Positions 1 through 6,276 of a DNA stretch of 12,702 nt are shown here, piece by piece. Under the pieces are notes generated by a model, which was not told the origin of the DNA, made no database searches, and was given only the letters and a program-made list of their open reading frames with translations. Location of the stretch: contig JAGVXW010000027.1 of assembly GCA_018303575.1 (NCBI GenBank), forward strand, positions 1 to 12,702. Reading direction: 5' to 3'. Both the position numbers and the translations under genes were made by a program. Position 1 is the stretch's first letter. The number at the start of each line of letters is the position of its first letter. The stretch is from Candidatus Woesearchaeota archaeon. Lineage in GTDB: Archaea; Nanobdellota; Nanobdellia; Woesearchaeales; WJIZ01.

Positions 1-142
1 TCTATAATTTAGGCACAACAAATATATAAATATTTCCGTCTTCAGAAATAGATTATAGAACAGCTATATTATAATAACCTATATCAATCAGAAAGTGTAG
101 TTAAGAATCAAAAAGAAGAAGAAAAAAAGTAAGCCGTGAGGC
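1..142. other. AT-rich intergenic region
   Basis: No gene is visible here. All three plus-strand frames hit stops within the first 40 bases. The stretch is strongly AT-rich compared with the flanking coding DNA. TATA-like words occur (for example near 24-33), but no start codon with a long frame follows them. The right end carries the transcript end of the S-layer gene. Confidence 0.5.
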
Positions 143-146
143 TTAC
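121..146 (-). terminator. Hairpin plus T-run terminator of the S-layer gene
   Basis: A perfect 7-bp inverted repeat, GTAAGCC (129-135) and GGCTTAC (140-146), has a 4-nt loop. On the minus strand it is followed at once by seven T (122-128) and then further T-rich DNA. The hairpin contains the TAA stop codon (143-145) of the S-layer C-terminal frame. Archaeal RNA polymerase terminates mainly on T-runs, so the T-run is probably the active part. Its position supports the S-layer gene truly ending at 143 and not at the internal stop at 544. Confidence 0.7.
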
Positions 147-544
147 GGAGTTGTGGGTACTTCAGCCGCCGGAGCCTTCATGTCCATCAGCGTTCCTGTG
201 GACACGGTGAGCACCTGCTTGGTCACGCCGTTCGCGAGGGCCTTCAGCTTCGCCTGCTCAGCGACCAGCTTGGTGGCTGCGCGGGTGTCGGCTGCGGTTG
301 TTCCTGCGACGAGCAGGGCCACATGGCCATCCGCCTGGTTCACAAGCTGGATGAGGGCCTCGCCTGGCGCAAGGGACCAGCCCGAGCACGTCGGGAAGTC
401 AGCGCTTGCCGCCTCGACTGCCCGGTTCGCGCAGGGTCCGCCGACCAGCAAGAGGTTCTGTGTCGCCTCAAGGCCTGCGACCTCACTGGCGAGCTTCGTG
501 GCGCCGACGTCAATCCTTTGCAGGATGACGGTGTCGCCCGTCAC
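143..544 (-). pseudogene. S-layer protein, C-terminal domain in a shifted frame
   Basis: This 133-codon stretch carries the conserved C-terminal module of DPANN-type S-layer proteins: TGDTVILQ, then DVGATKLASEV, NLLLVGGPCANRAV, a second cysteine in FPTCSGW, PGEALIQL and VALLVAGTTAADTRAATKLV. It ends in a Pro/Thr/Ala tail and a TAA inside the terminator hairpin. It has no signal peptide. The open frame runs back to an ATG at 589, but the residues between 589 and 545 are only a shifted reading of the upstream S-layer frame, so I do not count that ATG as a real start. The natural reading is a continuation of the gene at 544-2583: adding one base in the TAG (GTC TAn GTG) gives ...PMV-Y-VTGDT... 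without a break. It is either a real frameshift or a one-base sequence error. Confidence 0.8.
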
Positions 545-2583
545 TAGACCATTGGCGCGGCTTCGTCCTGCGTCAGGGTCAGAACCCACCTGTCCTGGCC
601 GTCTGTGTCCGACTGCTTAAGGTGCGTTCCCCAAGGCGTCTGGCCTTCCTTGACGTTGTCAGCGCTGTCGAGAGTAATCAAGAAGCTACTCCCGCTGTTC
701 GCCATCGTCGTCGTGCCAAACGTAGACAACTGCAGCTCGCTGTCGGCGTCGCTGTACGTGAAGTTCCAGTACAGGGAGTCGATGTCCGTGCTGTCGTCAT
801 CATGGCCGTCGTTGTCTTCGGTCAGCGCGACGTTGGCTGCCACTCCAGACATGTTTCCACCGCCAAGCGCAATCTTGGTGTCGTACTGCGTCCAAATGTC
901 CGCCTGCGTGTCGCCTGTATCAGCCGCTGTGTTGTTCAGGGTGATACATTTGCTGCCTGTGTCTTCCACGCGCACATTGAAGGTTCCCCCGTCAAAGGAG
1001 AACGAGCTATAGTTCTTTAAACCGGTAGCGCTGTAGCTGTACTCCGCAGTGTCGCCCGTTCCCAGGTCCTTCAGGCTGATTGTCTTGTCAACGCTGTTGA
1101 TGTTCGTCAGCTGCAGGATGCGGGAGTTCTTGTTGTACTCGACAACGAACATGCCGTTGTCGCACAAGTAGGACTCACCCTCACCGATCGACTCCTTCAC
1201 CATCAGTGGCTTGCTCACAGAGTCGCCGAGAGAGACGTTCGTACTTGTAAGGTTATCAAGTCCCTTGGACGAGATTGACCCGTTGAAGTAAAACACCTTC
1301 TCGTCGTACGTCACGCCGGCCCTGTTGGTGAACTTCAGCTTGTAGTTCGTGTTGCCTGACGGATAGAGTTTCACTTCCTCTGTCTTGGAAGGCGCCAGTC
1401 CTGTGAAGCTGTAGTCCACGCCCATCTTGCTGAAGAAGGTGACATAGTCCGATTCAGAAGCCATGGCTGCGCTCAACTTGCCGCCTACCGGGACGAAGAA
1501 GTCATCAGTCGGAGTCAGGGTAATCTGAATCCTGCTGAGTCTCCAGGTGCCCGAGGCAACATCGGAAGTGATGGTCACTGTAGCGTCGTTGATGGTGTCT
1601 GTCCCGATGTCCAGGGTGCTGTCAGATCCGTCAAGCACCATCTTCTCGGCTCCGAGGAAGAACTCAACCAGGTTCTGCTGGATGTCGCCCGCCTTGGTCG
1701 GCAGGATCTCCTTGATGCCGAGTTCCAGACCATCCTTCAACTTGTAGGTGTCATCCTTCGACAAAGAAGGGGTGGTCTCATCGTTGACGAGCAGCTTGGT
1801 CAGCGCGCTCGCGGAGGTGTCTCCGGAGACAACAACGATCGTCACCTCATAATCCTTGCCGTTGACGTTGTAGGTCTTGGTCTCGCCCACTTCCTGGGTT
1901 GTCTGGTACGCACCAGCCATCAAGGTCAGCTTTGTGGCCGCTGATCTGTTGACGGCGTTCGTGATGGTGTATTCCTTGCCGAGGATACTGATTTTCTCAT
2001 CCTCGTAGTCCTTCATCGTGGTGGTATCCATGTCGGACTCTGCCGGCGTAGAGAAATCAAGCTTGTACGTGAAGGCCGTCCTCGCATTCGGGAACTTCAG
2101 GAACAAGGCTGGATCCTCGACATCCGCGTTGTCGTCAGTCGTGAACTGCACGTTTATCTGGGGCAGCGTGAGCTCCTGGGTGTACTTCGCATCATTCTTT
2201 GCCCTGAGCGTGGCATCTGCCAAGGCCTTGAGGTCTTGGTCGTCGATGACGGTCGTCACGTTGTTCAGGTTCTCATAGAGGTTGAGCTCGTCTCCCGACT
2301 CTCGCACTTGGAAGGCATCGCCTTCGATTGTGGTCGAAGCGCCCGCTCCGCTTCCCGCTTTCACTGACGCCGCGTACTGCAGACTCATGGCGACATCCGA
2401 TACGCCAATGACGTCCTCAGCCGCAGCTTTGTCTCCCACAACGAGCGTACCCGCGAACTTGCCGTTCTGGATGAACGGGCTTGGGTAGTCGTTCAGGTCT
2501 GCTGCTGCCGCAACTGCGCCTAAGGTAGCTCCCACCATGGAGATACCAAGGCCCAGCGCAACAATCTTCTTTATAGTTTTCAT
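544..2583 (-). CDS. S-layer protein, N-terminal 679 residues (prematurely stopped)
   Basis: This is the main part of a cell-surface lattice protein. Residues 1-28 form a Sec signal peptide (KTIKK basic start, hydrophobic core, AVAAAA cleavage region). The mature start DLNDYPSPFIQNGKFAGTL, followed by VVGDKAAAEDVIGVSDVAMSL, is the hallmark N-terminal S-layer domain of methanococcal and DPANN proteins. The rest is Thr/Ser/Asp-rich and low in Cys and Lys, typical of exported beta-rich repeats. The ATG at 2583 has an SD-like GAGGTG (2594-2599) 10 nt upstream and a strong TATA box (2653-2664), as expected for a highly expressed gene. The frame ends in TAG-TGA at 541-546, before the conserved C-terminal domain, which continues in another frame (143-544). 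A functional protein would need the frames joined, giving about 813 aa. It is not part of the MoxR operon and has its own promoter. Confidence 0.9.
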   Translation of the reverse strand: MKTIKKIVALGLGISMVGATLGAVAAAADLNDYPSPFIQNGKFAGTLVVGDKAAAEDVIGVSDVAMSLQYAASVKAGSGAGASTTIEGDAFQVRESGDELNLYENLNNVTTVIDDQDLKALADATLRAKNDAKYTQELTLPQINVQFTTDDNADVEDPALFLKFPNARTAFTYKLDFSTPAESDMDTTTMKDYEDEKISILGKEYTITNAVNRSAATKLTLMAGAYQTTQEVGETKTYNVNGKDYEVTIVVVSGDTSASALTKLLVNDETTPSLSKDDTYKLKDGLELGIKEILPTKAGDIQQNLVEFFLGAEKMVLDGSDSTLDIGTDTINDATVTITSDVASGTWRLSRIQITLTPTDDFFVPVGGKLSAAMASESDYVTFFSKMGVDYSFTGLAPSKTEEVKLYPSGNTNYKLKFTNRAGVTYDEKVFYFNGSISSKGLDNLTSTNVSLGDSVSKPLMVKESIGEGESYLCDNGMFVVEYNKNSRILQLTNINSVDKTISLKDLGTGDTAEYSYSATGLKNYSSFSFDGGTFNVRVEDTGSKCITLNNTAADTGDTQADIWTQYDTKIALGGGNMSGVAANVALTEDNDGHDDDSTDIDSLYWNFTYSDADSELQLSTFGTTTMANSGSSFLITLDSADNVKEGQTPWGTHLKQSDTDGQDRWVLTLTQDEAAPMV

Positions 2584-2593
2584 GTGTTGCTTA

Positions 2594-2599
2594 CACCTC
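2594..2599 (-). promoter_or_regulatory. Ribosome binding site of the S-layer gene
   Basis: GAGGTG on the minus strand lies 10 nt before the ATG at 2583. It matches the archaeal anti-SD core and fixes the S-layer start. Confidence 0.65.
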
Positions 2600-2652
2600 G
2601 TAAGTCTCTATTCGATGCTCTTCTGAACATCAAACAAGGCTTATTGGGCGAA

Positions 2653-2664
2653 TTTATTTATAAA
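2653..2664 (-). promoter_or_regulatory. TATA box of the S-layer gene
   Basis: The minus strand reads TTTATAAATAAA, a near-ideal archaeal TATA box. Transcription would start about 25 bp downstream, near 2633, leaving a leader of about 50 nt that contains the GAGGTG site. No competing TATA word stands as close to the gene. Confidence 0.7.
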
Positions 2665-2841
2665 CATGCTTGCGAAATTCCGAAAAAATGAAGCTTTAAA
2701 GCTTTATCTAGGAATAATTTATAGAGATTAAACTTTAATTCGTGATAATCTAGGATCAGCCCCATTATTTTATTTATTTCTATATTGAAAATATTGTGGG
2801 ACATATTACTCCGAATATGGCGCGGGGTAGATTTCAGAGGA
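2665..2841. other. AT-rich intergenic region between S-layer promoter and hairpin element
   Basis: I see no convincing gene. A 77-codon minus-strand frame crosses it (2658-2891), but it runs through the S-layer TATA box and resembles no known protein. There is a 14-bp perfect palindrome, AAGCTTTAAAGCTT (2691-2704), about 30 bp upstream of the TATA box. It could be an operator or simply AT-rich chance. The left copy of the 16-bp direct repeat (2780-2795) also lies here. Confidence 0.45.
2780..2795 (+). repeat. 16-bp direct repeat, left copy
   Basis: CTATATTGAAAATATT occurs here and again, identically, at 3032-3047. The two copies flank the hairpin element at 2842-2989. Confidence 0.75.
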
Positions 2842-2989
2842 GAAAAAATGCTCCTGGCGCAAACGGGCGAAGTGTCAGAAATGTTTTGCATTTCTGAGCA
2901 TGCTCAGAGTTTCGAAGAAACTCTGACATCTCTGAGCCCGAGGTTTTGCGAAGCAAAACCGGTTTGCCTGCCAGGAGGAGCATTTTTTC
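2842..2989. repeat. Multi-hairpin element A
   Basis: A perfect 14-bp outer stem, GAAAAAATGCTCCT (2842-2855) with AGGAGCATTTTTTC (2976-2989), encloses three more perfect hairpins. These are TCAGAAATG/CATTTCTGA (2875-2897), TCAGAGTTTC/GAAACTCTGA with loop GAA (2904-2926), and GGTTTTGC/GCAAAACC with loop GAA (2942-2960). A 16-nt palindrome, TCTGAGCATGCTCAGA (2893-2908), joins the first two. The outer stem ends in A/T-runs on both strands, so it could terminate transcription both ways, including the operon ending at 3049. The third hairpin contains GCGAAGC, known as an exceptionally stable DNA mini-hairpin. It could be a folded RNA, a terminator or a palindromic mobile unit. Confidence 0.75.
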
Positions 2990-3031
2990 GATAGTGAGAG
3001 GCTATAACCAAGAATTATAATTTGCCCCCCA

Positions 3032-3047
3032 CTATATTGAAAATATT
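3032..3047 (+). repeat. 16-bp direct repeat, right copy
   Basis: This copy is identical to 2780-2795 and lies just past the DUF58 stop codon (3049-3051). On the minus strand it contains a short T-run that could act in termination of the operon. Confidence 0.75.
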
Positions 3048-3048
3048 T

Positions 3049-3888
3049 CTACCCTAAAACACTATAGAAAGCATCGAATATGGGCATCCCGGTATGGGCA
3101 GTATGGAAGTCCATCCCGAGCTTCCCGCACATCTGCCGAAGCTCATCCTGGTGCTTCGCCAGCCGATCCAAATAGAGGTCTCTCGAAACAGGGCTCTGGA
3201 ACATCCGGAGCATCTTCCCTGATTCGGAATCCTTGAGCTTGAAGTCGCCCTCGAATGTAGGATACGCTTCTTGCTCGTCCAAAACTTGGATCAGCTTCAC
3301 CTCATGCCCCGAAAAATAGATGAGCCCTTCCTCAATCTCCTCCAGCGGCATGAGGAAATCGGAAATGATGACCACCAGCCCGCGGCTGCCGAGCGAATGC
3401 CGGTACTTGCGCGCCACAGCGGGAAAGTCTGTCTTGCCCGCCGGCTTGCAGGAATTCAGGTAGGAGATCATTGACATCATCTGAGACATGCCGCGCTGCG
3501 GCTGGAAGATGTCGATGCCTGTCCCAAAAGTCGAGAACTGGAATTTGTCGTTGCGCTTCATCGCGAGATACGCGTGCCCGACGCCCAGCATCGCGGCATA
3601 GTCGAATTTCTTCTTGTAATGCATGCTGTTCGACGTGTCCATGATGACATGCACCACAAGGTTCTTCTCCTCCTCGAACTGCTTGATCATCAAATCATCG
3701 GTGCGCGCGTACACCTTCCAGTCAATCGCACGGTAGTCGTCGCCATGCGCATAAATCCGATGATCCTTGAAGAGCATCCCCCTCCCTTTCGCGGTAGACT
3801 GGCGCTGGCCGGTGTAATTGGATGTCACTCTTTTCCGCACGATTAAATTAAACCGCGCCAGCGACGCCAAAAAAGTAGTATCAATCAT
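3049..3888 (-). CDS. DUF58 family protein with vWA-like fold (MoxR partner)
   Basis: This 279-aa protein carries the DUF58 signature: a loop with HGDDYRAIDWKVYART (residues 48-63), then IKQFEEEKN. A vWA-like MIDAS follows: DTSNS (84-88), Thr in GKTDFP (151-156) and SDF (176-178). There is no signal peptide or membrane helix, so it is cytoplasmic. DUF58 proteins are almost always encoded next to MoxR ATPases and are thought to act with them in maturing or metal-loading vWA clients. Here MoxR is the next gene upstream, but the two are 233 bp apart, the gap being filled by a hairpin element, while the upstream genes overlap. No SD is visible before the ATG at 3888. The gene is the last of the operon. 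Family assignment is firm; the molecular role is inferred from family context. Confidence 0.92.
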   Translation of the reverse strand: MIDTTFLASLARFNLIVRKRVTSNYTGQRQSTAKGRGMLFKDHRIYAHGDDYRAIDWKVYARTDDLMIKQFEEEKNLVVHVIMDTSNSMHYKKKFDYAAMLGVGHAYLAMKRNDKFQFSTFGTGIDIFQPQRGMSQMMSMISYLNSCKPAGKTDFPAVARKYRHSLGSRGLVVIISDFLMPLEEIEEGLIYFSGHEVKLIQVLDEQEAYPTFEGDFKLKDSESGKMLRMFQSPVSRDLYLDRLAKHQDELRQMCGKLGMDFHTAHTGMPIFDAFYSVLG

Positions 3889-3897
3889 TGTGTATCG

Positions 3898-4125
3898 TTA
3901 GTGGCGCTGAAGGCCGGGGAGGGTGGCGCAGGCGAGGCTCTTGAAGGAGTGGCGCTGCTGGCCGGAAGTCTGTGGCGCTGGCGGGGGAGGGTCGGCTCCC
4001 GTGGCGCTGCTGGCCAGGGGCTGCAGTTTCGTGGCGCGGGCGAGGCGGGGGTCGCCCCCTTCGGGGTGCCCGCCTGCCGCCCTTTCCCGTACTAATTCTA
4101 TTAGGAGAGGATTCATATCCCTCAT
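3898..4125 (-). pseudogene. Possible small ORF coupled to MoxR, invaded by hairpin element
   Basis: An ATG at 4125 overlaps the MoxR stop (ATGA), exactly like the genuine couplings in this operon. The frame stays open for 75 codons and ends in TAA 9 nt before the DUF58 ATG. The first 14 residues (MRDMNPLLIELVRE) look protein-like. The rest is low-complexity Gly/Pro/Ala/Arg coding across the GC-rich hairpin element. It could be the head of a lost small gene, a translated spacer that carries ribosomes toward DUF58, or chance. I recognise no family. Confidence 0.25.
3901..4081. repeat. GC-rich hairpin element B with six GTGGCGC repeats
   Basis: GTGGCGC recurs at 3901, 3923, 3949, 3972, 4001 and 4031, spaced 22-30 bp apart; four copies extend to GTGGCGCTG. 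The last unit (4031-4081) has the layout GTGGCGC, stem arm GCGGGC (4036-4041), CCCC-TTC-GGGG tip (4056-4066), arm GCCCGC (4068-4073), GCCGCC. The same scaffold appears at 11022-11071 and, expanded, at 8863-9066. The block is much richer in G and C than its neighbours and separates MoxR from DUF58. It looks like a degenerate cluster of the same element family. Confidence 0.7.
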
Positions 4126-5060
4126 TTCACCTTCTTCAGCACTTCGGCGATCACGTCATCTGGTTTCATGCCCTTGCGCTCCGCCTCGAAGTTCAGGATG
4201 ATCCTGTGCCTGAGGATGGGATACGCCATGCTCTCGATGTCGCTGGTGCTGACATGGCTCCTGCCCTCGATGAGCGCGTTCGCCTTCGCCGCCAGGATCA
4301 GCCCGATGGACGCGCGGGGAGAAGCGCCGTACACCATGAGCTCCTTGTTCTTGCGCGTAGCTTGCACGAGCGTTACAGCCCTTTTCTTCAGGTCAGCCGC
4401 GATCGGCATCTGCCGCACCACCTCTTGAAGCGAGATGATGTGCGTCTTGTTCAGCATCGGCTTGAGCTTCACTTTCGGGTTTGCCTCGGTGTACAGGTCG
4501 ACGATCTTCATCTCATCGTCAAAGCTCGGATAGTCGACGAGAATCTTCAGCAGGAATCGATCTTGCTGCGCCTCAGGCAAAGGATACGTGCCCTCTTGCT
4601 CGATAGGGTTCTGCGTCGCGAGCACGAAGAAGGGCTTGTCCAAGGGGAAGGTCTGCTTCCCCACGCTGACTTGCTTTTCCTGCATCGCCTCGAGCAGCGC
4701 GCTCTGCGTCTTGGGCGTGGCCCTGTTGATTTCATCCGCCAGCACGATGTTCGAGAAGATAGGGCCTTGCTCGAACCTGAACTCGCGCTTGCCCCGGTTC
4801 TCCTCGACGAGATACGTGCCCGTGATGTCGGACGGCATCAAATCGGGAGTACTCTGGATCCTGCTGAACTGCAGCTCCATCAGCTCGGAGAGCGTCTTCA
4901 CAGCCAGCGTCTTCGCCAGCCCGGGTGCGCCTTCCAGCAGCGCGTTGGAGTCGCACAGGATGCAGATCAGGACTTGCTTGATGGTCTCGTTCTGTCCCAC
5001 AACGACTTGGTTGAGTTCCTTGAACAGGTTGTCAAATGCAGTTTTATAGTTCTTCATCAT
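4122..5060 (-). CDS. MoxR-family AAA+ ATPase
   Basis: This 312-aa protein has every MoxR landmark: VVGQNETIKQV, Walker A GAPGLAKT (44-51), Walker B IVLADEIN (105-112), the ATPKTQSALLEAMQE segment, sensor 1 ATQNP (148-152), the YPLPEAQQDRF stretch and sensor 2 GASPRAS (245-251). Length fits the family. It has no membrane segment and would act at the inner face of the membrane, remodelling vWA partners using ATP. Its ATG at 5060 overlaps the stop of the preceding gene (ATGA). A second ATG at 5057 is better spaced from the GGAG at 5064-5067, so the true start could be either. The gene order, with MoxR followed by DUF58 and preceded by vWA membrane proteins, matches MoxR-type clusters, although here the vWA genes come first. 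Client and cofactor are unknown. Confidence 0.95.
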   Translation of the reverse strand: MMKNYKTAFDNLFKELNQVVVGQNETIKQVLICILCDSNALLEGAPGLAKTLAVKTLSELMELQFSRIQSTPDLMPSDITGTYLVEENRGKREFRFEQGPIFSNIVLADEINRATPKTQSALLEAMQEKQVSVGKQTFPLDKPFFVLATQNPIEQEGTYPLPEAQQDRFLLKILVDYPSFDDEMKIVDLYTEANPKVKLKPMLNKTHIISLQEVVRQMPIAADLKKRAVTLVQATRKNKELMVYGASPRASIGLILAAKANALIEGRSHVSTSDIESMAYPILRHRIILNFEAERKGMKPDDVIAEVLKKVK

Positions 5061-5803
5061 GTTCTCCGCCTCTCGAAATATCGTTTGATGAGCAGCTGCT
5101 GGTCTTCCGTGAATTCGGATTCATATGCCGCGCCGCTTGAGATGAACGCTTCCTTGGGGAAGGAAGTGGAAAACGTAGCTTGAGGGTCGGTCACTTCGCT
5201 GAAGTCCAGCTCCGACCCTATGGGCGTGATTTCGACCGCGATCTTCTCTTCCCCGACTTGCATGAAGCTCTCCTCTGTGCCCGTGAACTGCCCTTCCTGG
5301 ATCTCCTCCTCATTGGCCTGGTTGAAGCTCTCCCGCGCCGCGTCCATGACATCGGAAAAGTCCAGGATCTTCACGCCAGAGCTGGCGAGATACAGAGTGG
5401 CAGACACGGAAAAGATGAGCGCCAGCACGAGGATCCACACGTTGATTTGGGGGAGGAACGCTTTTAATTCCACTTGCTTGAGCCCTGTCACGACATCGTC
5501 TTCGAGGCTATCAAGCACCATGCTCTCCCTGTCTTTGTAATCGCGCGCCGTCCTCAGCTTCTCATTCAAGTCAGGGAAGCGCTCCTCGATGCGCCTCACC
5601 CTGTCGAACCGTGCCTGCACTGCGATGGAGGAGAAGAAATAGGCCGCCGCCGGGATGAGCGCGTACCAGATCGAAACGCGCACCAGGAACAGCGTCAGCG
5701 TGCAGAGCGTGTAGAGCACCAGCGTCTTCAGCAGGACAAAGAAAAAGTCGATCCTCCCGATGGAAGCGTTGATTTCCCGCAGGATGGAGTTCATGCGCTT
5801 CAT
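5057..5803 (-). CDS. Three-helix membrane protein of the MoxR operon
   Basis: This 248-aa protein is not firmly assignable to a named family. Hydrophobic segments lie at about 20-41, 44-62 and 121-142. Between the second and third is a charged stretch with EERFPDLNEKLRTARDY (73-89). This resembles the E-RFP-L-L-TA motif seen after the paired helices of bacterial DUF4175 membrane proteins, which also occur near MoxR/vWA genes; the link is suggestive only. Residues 149-248 form a soluble, strongly acidic Ser/Thr/Glu-rich tail, probably on the other side of the membrane. Both ends overlap neighbours by ATGA (5803/5800 and 5060/5057), so it is produced with the coiled-coil protein and MoxR. It may anchor or recruit MoxR at the membrane. 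An alternative ATG lies at 5794. Confidence 0.85.
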   Translation of the reverse strand: MKRMNSILREINASIGRIDFFFVLLKTLVLYTLCTLTLFLVRVSIWYALIPAAAYFFSSIAVQARFDRVRRIEERFPDLNEKLRTARDYKDRESMVLDSLEDDVVTGLKQVELKAFLPQINVWILVLALIFSVSATLYLASSGVKILDFSDVMDAARESFNQANEEEIQEGQFTGTEESFMQVGEEKIAVEITPIGSELDFSEVTDPQATFSTSFPKEAFISSGAAYESEFTEDQQLLIKRYFERRRT

Positions 5804-6276
5804 GTGCAGGCTCCAGGATTGGCGTCGCAGACATCCTGATACTTGTCCTTATAGTACGCTACGTCAGACTTGAGGTCGCTGATTTCCGCCATCTGCTCCA
5901 CCACTTGCGCCTTGGCTCCCACCAGCTCCGCGTTCTTCTGCGCCAGCTCCTCTCCCTTGCTCTGGAGCTCCTCCTGGAGCATCTGCTTGTCGGAAGTGAG
6001 CTGGGCGTTGTCGTCTTTGAGCTGGTTGTATTTCTGTGTCAGCGCTGTCTCGTCCTGCTGCTTGGTCTCCAAGTCTTTCACAGTCTGGTTCAGCCGCGAC
6101 TTGTGCAGGAGCAGGTCATCCGTGACTTTCTGCAGGCTGGTGAGCTGGCGCGTATACTCGCTGGACAGGGAGCCGTAATTGGCCGTGTAATAGATGCCCA
6201 GGACAGTGATGGAGAGCGCCAGCACGATCAGCGCCATTAAAATCCCGAAATTCACGTTGCGGTGCAGGAAGCTCAT
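5800..6276 (-). CDS. Single-helix coiled-coil membrane protein
   Basis: This 158-aa protein has one N-terminal membrane helix (about 9-30) after a short basic head. About 110 residues of heptad-patterned, Gln/Glu/Lys/Leu-rich coiled coil follow (about 36-145). The end carries two cysteines, C150 and C157, in a short tail (CDANPGAC) that could form a disulfide if exported. It has no enzymatic motif. The start ATG overlaps the stop of the large vWA gene (ATGA at 6273-6276), and its own stop overlaps the next ATG (5800-5803). A long coiled coil projecting from the membrane suggests a scaffold or spacer that holds the vWA proteins together. This is inference from architecture; coiled coils give poor homology signals. 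Confidence 0.85.
   Translation of the reverse strand: MSFLHRNVNFGILMALIVLALSITVLGIYYTANYGSLSSEYTRQLTSLQKVTDDLLLHKSRLNQTVKDLETKQQDETALTQKYNQLKDDNAQLTSDKQMLQEELQSKGEELAQKNAELVGAKAQVVEQMAEISDLKSDVAYYKDKYQDVCDANPGACT

Noticed and set aside
530..560. Programmed -1 frameshift joining the two S-layer halves
   Set aside because: There is no slippery heptamer before the TAG, and a single missing base explains the break more simply.
2658..2891. 77-codon minus-strand frame upstream of the S-layer gene
   Set aside because: It crosses the S-layer TATA box and part of hairpin element A, is AT-rich throughout and shows no recognisable motif.
3901..4081. CRISPR array
   Set aside because: The repeated unit is only 7-9 bp, the spacing is irregular, the units carry their own palindromes and no cas gene is present.
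3898..4125. Elements as conserved in-frame coding inserts of the Rickettsia type
   Set aside because: The shared CCCC-TTC-GGGG tip is read in different frames in the B-spanning and E-spanning ORFs, so a conserved encoded peptide is not supported; only the idea of ORF invasion remains open.
3972..5183. Long plus-strand open frame (403 codons) opposite MoxR
   Set aside because: It is antisense to the unmistakable MoxR gene and hairpin element B, has Arg/Leu/His-rich composition typical of reverse-frame reading in GC-rich genes, and matches no family.
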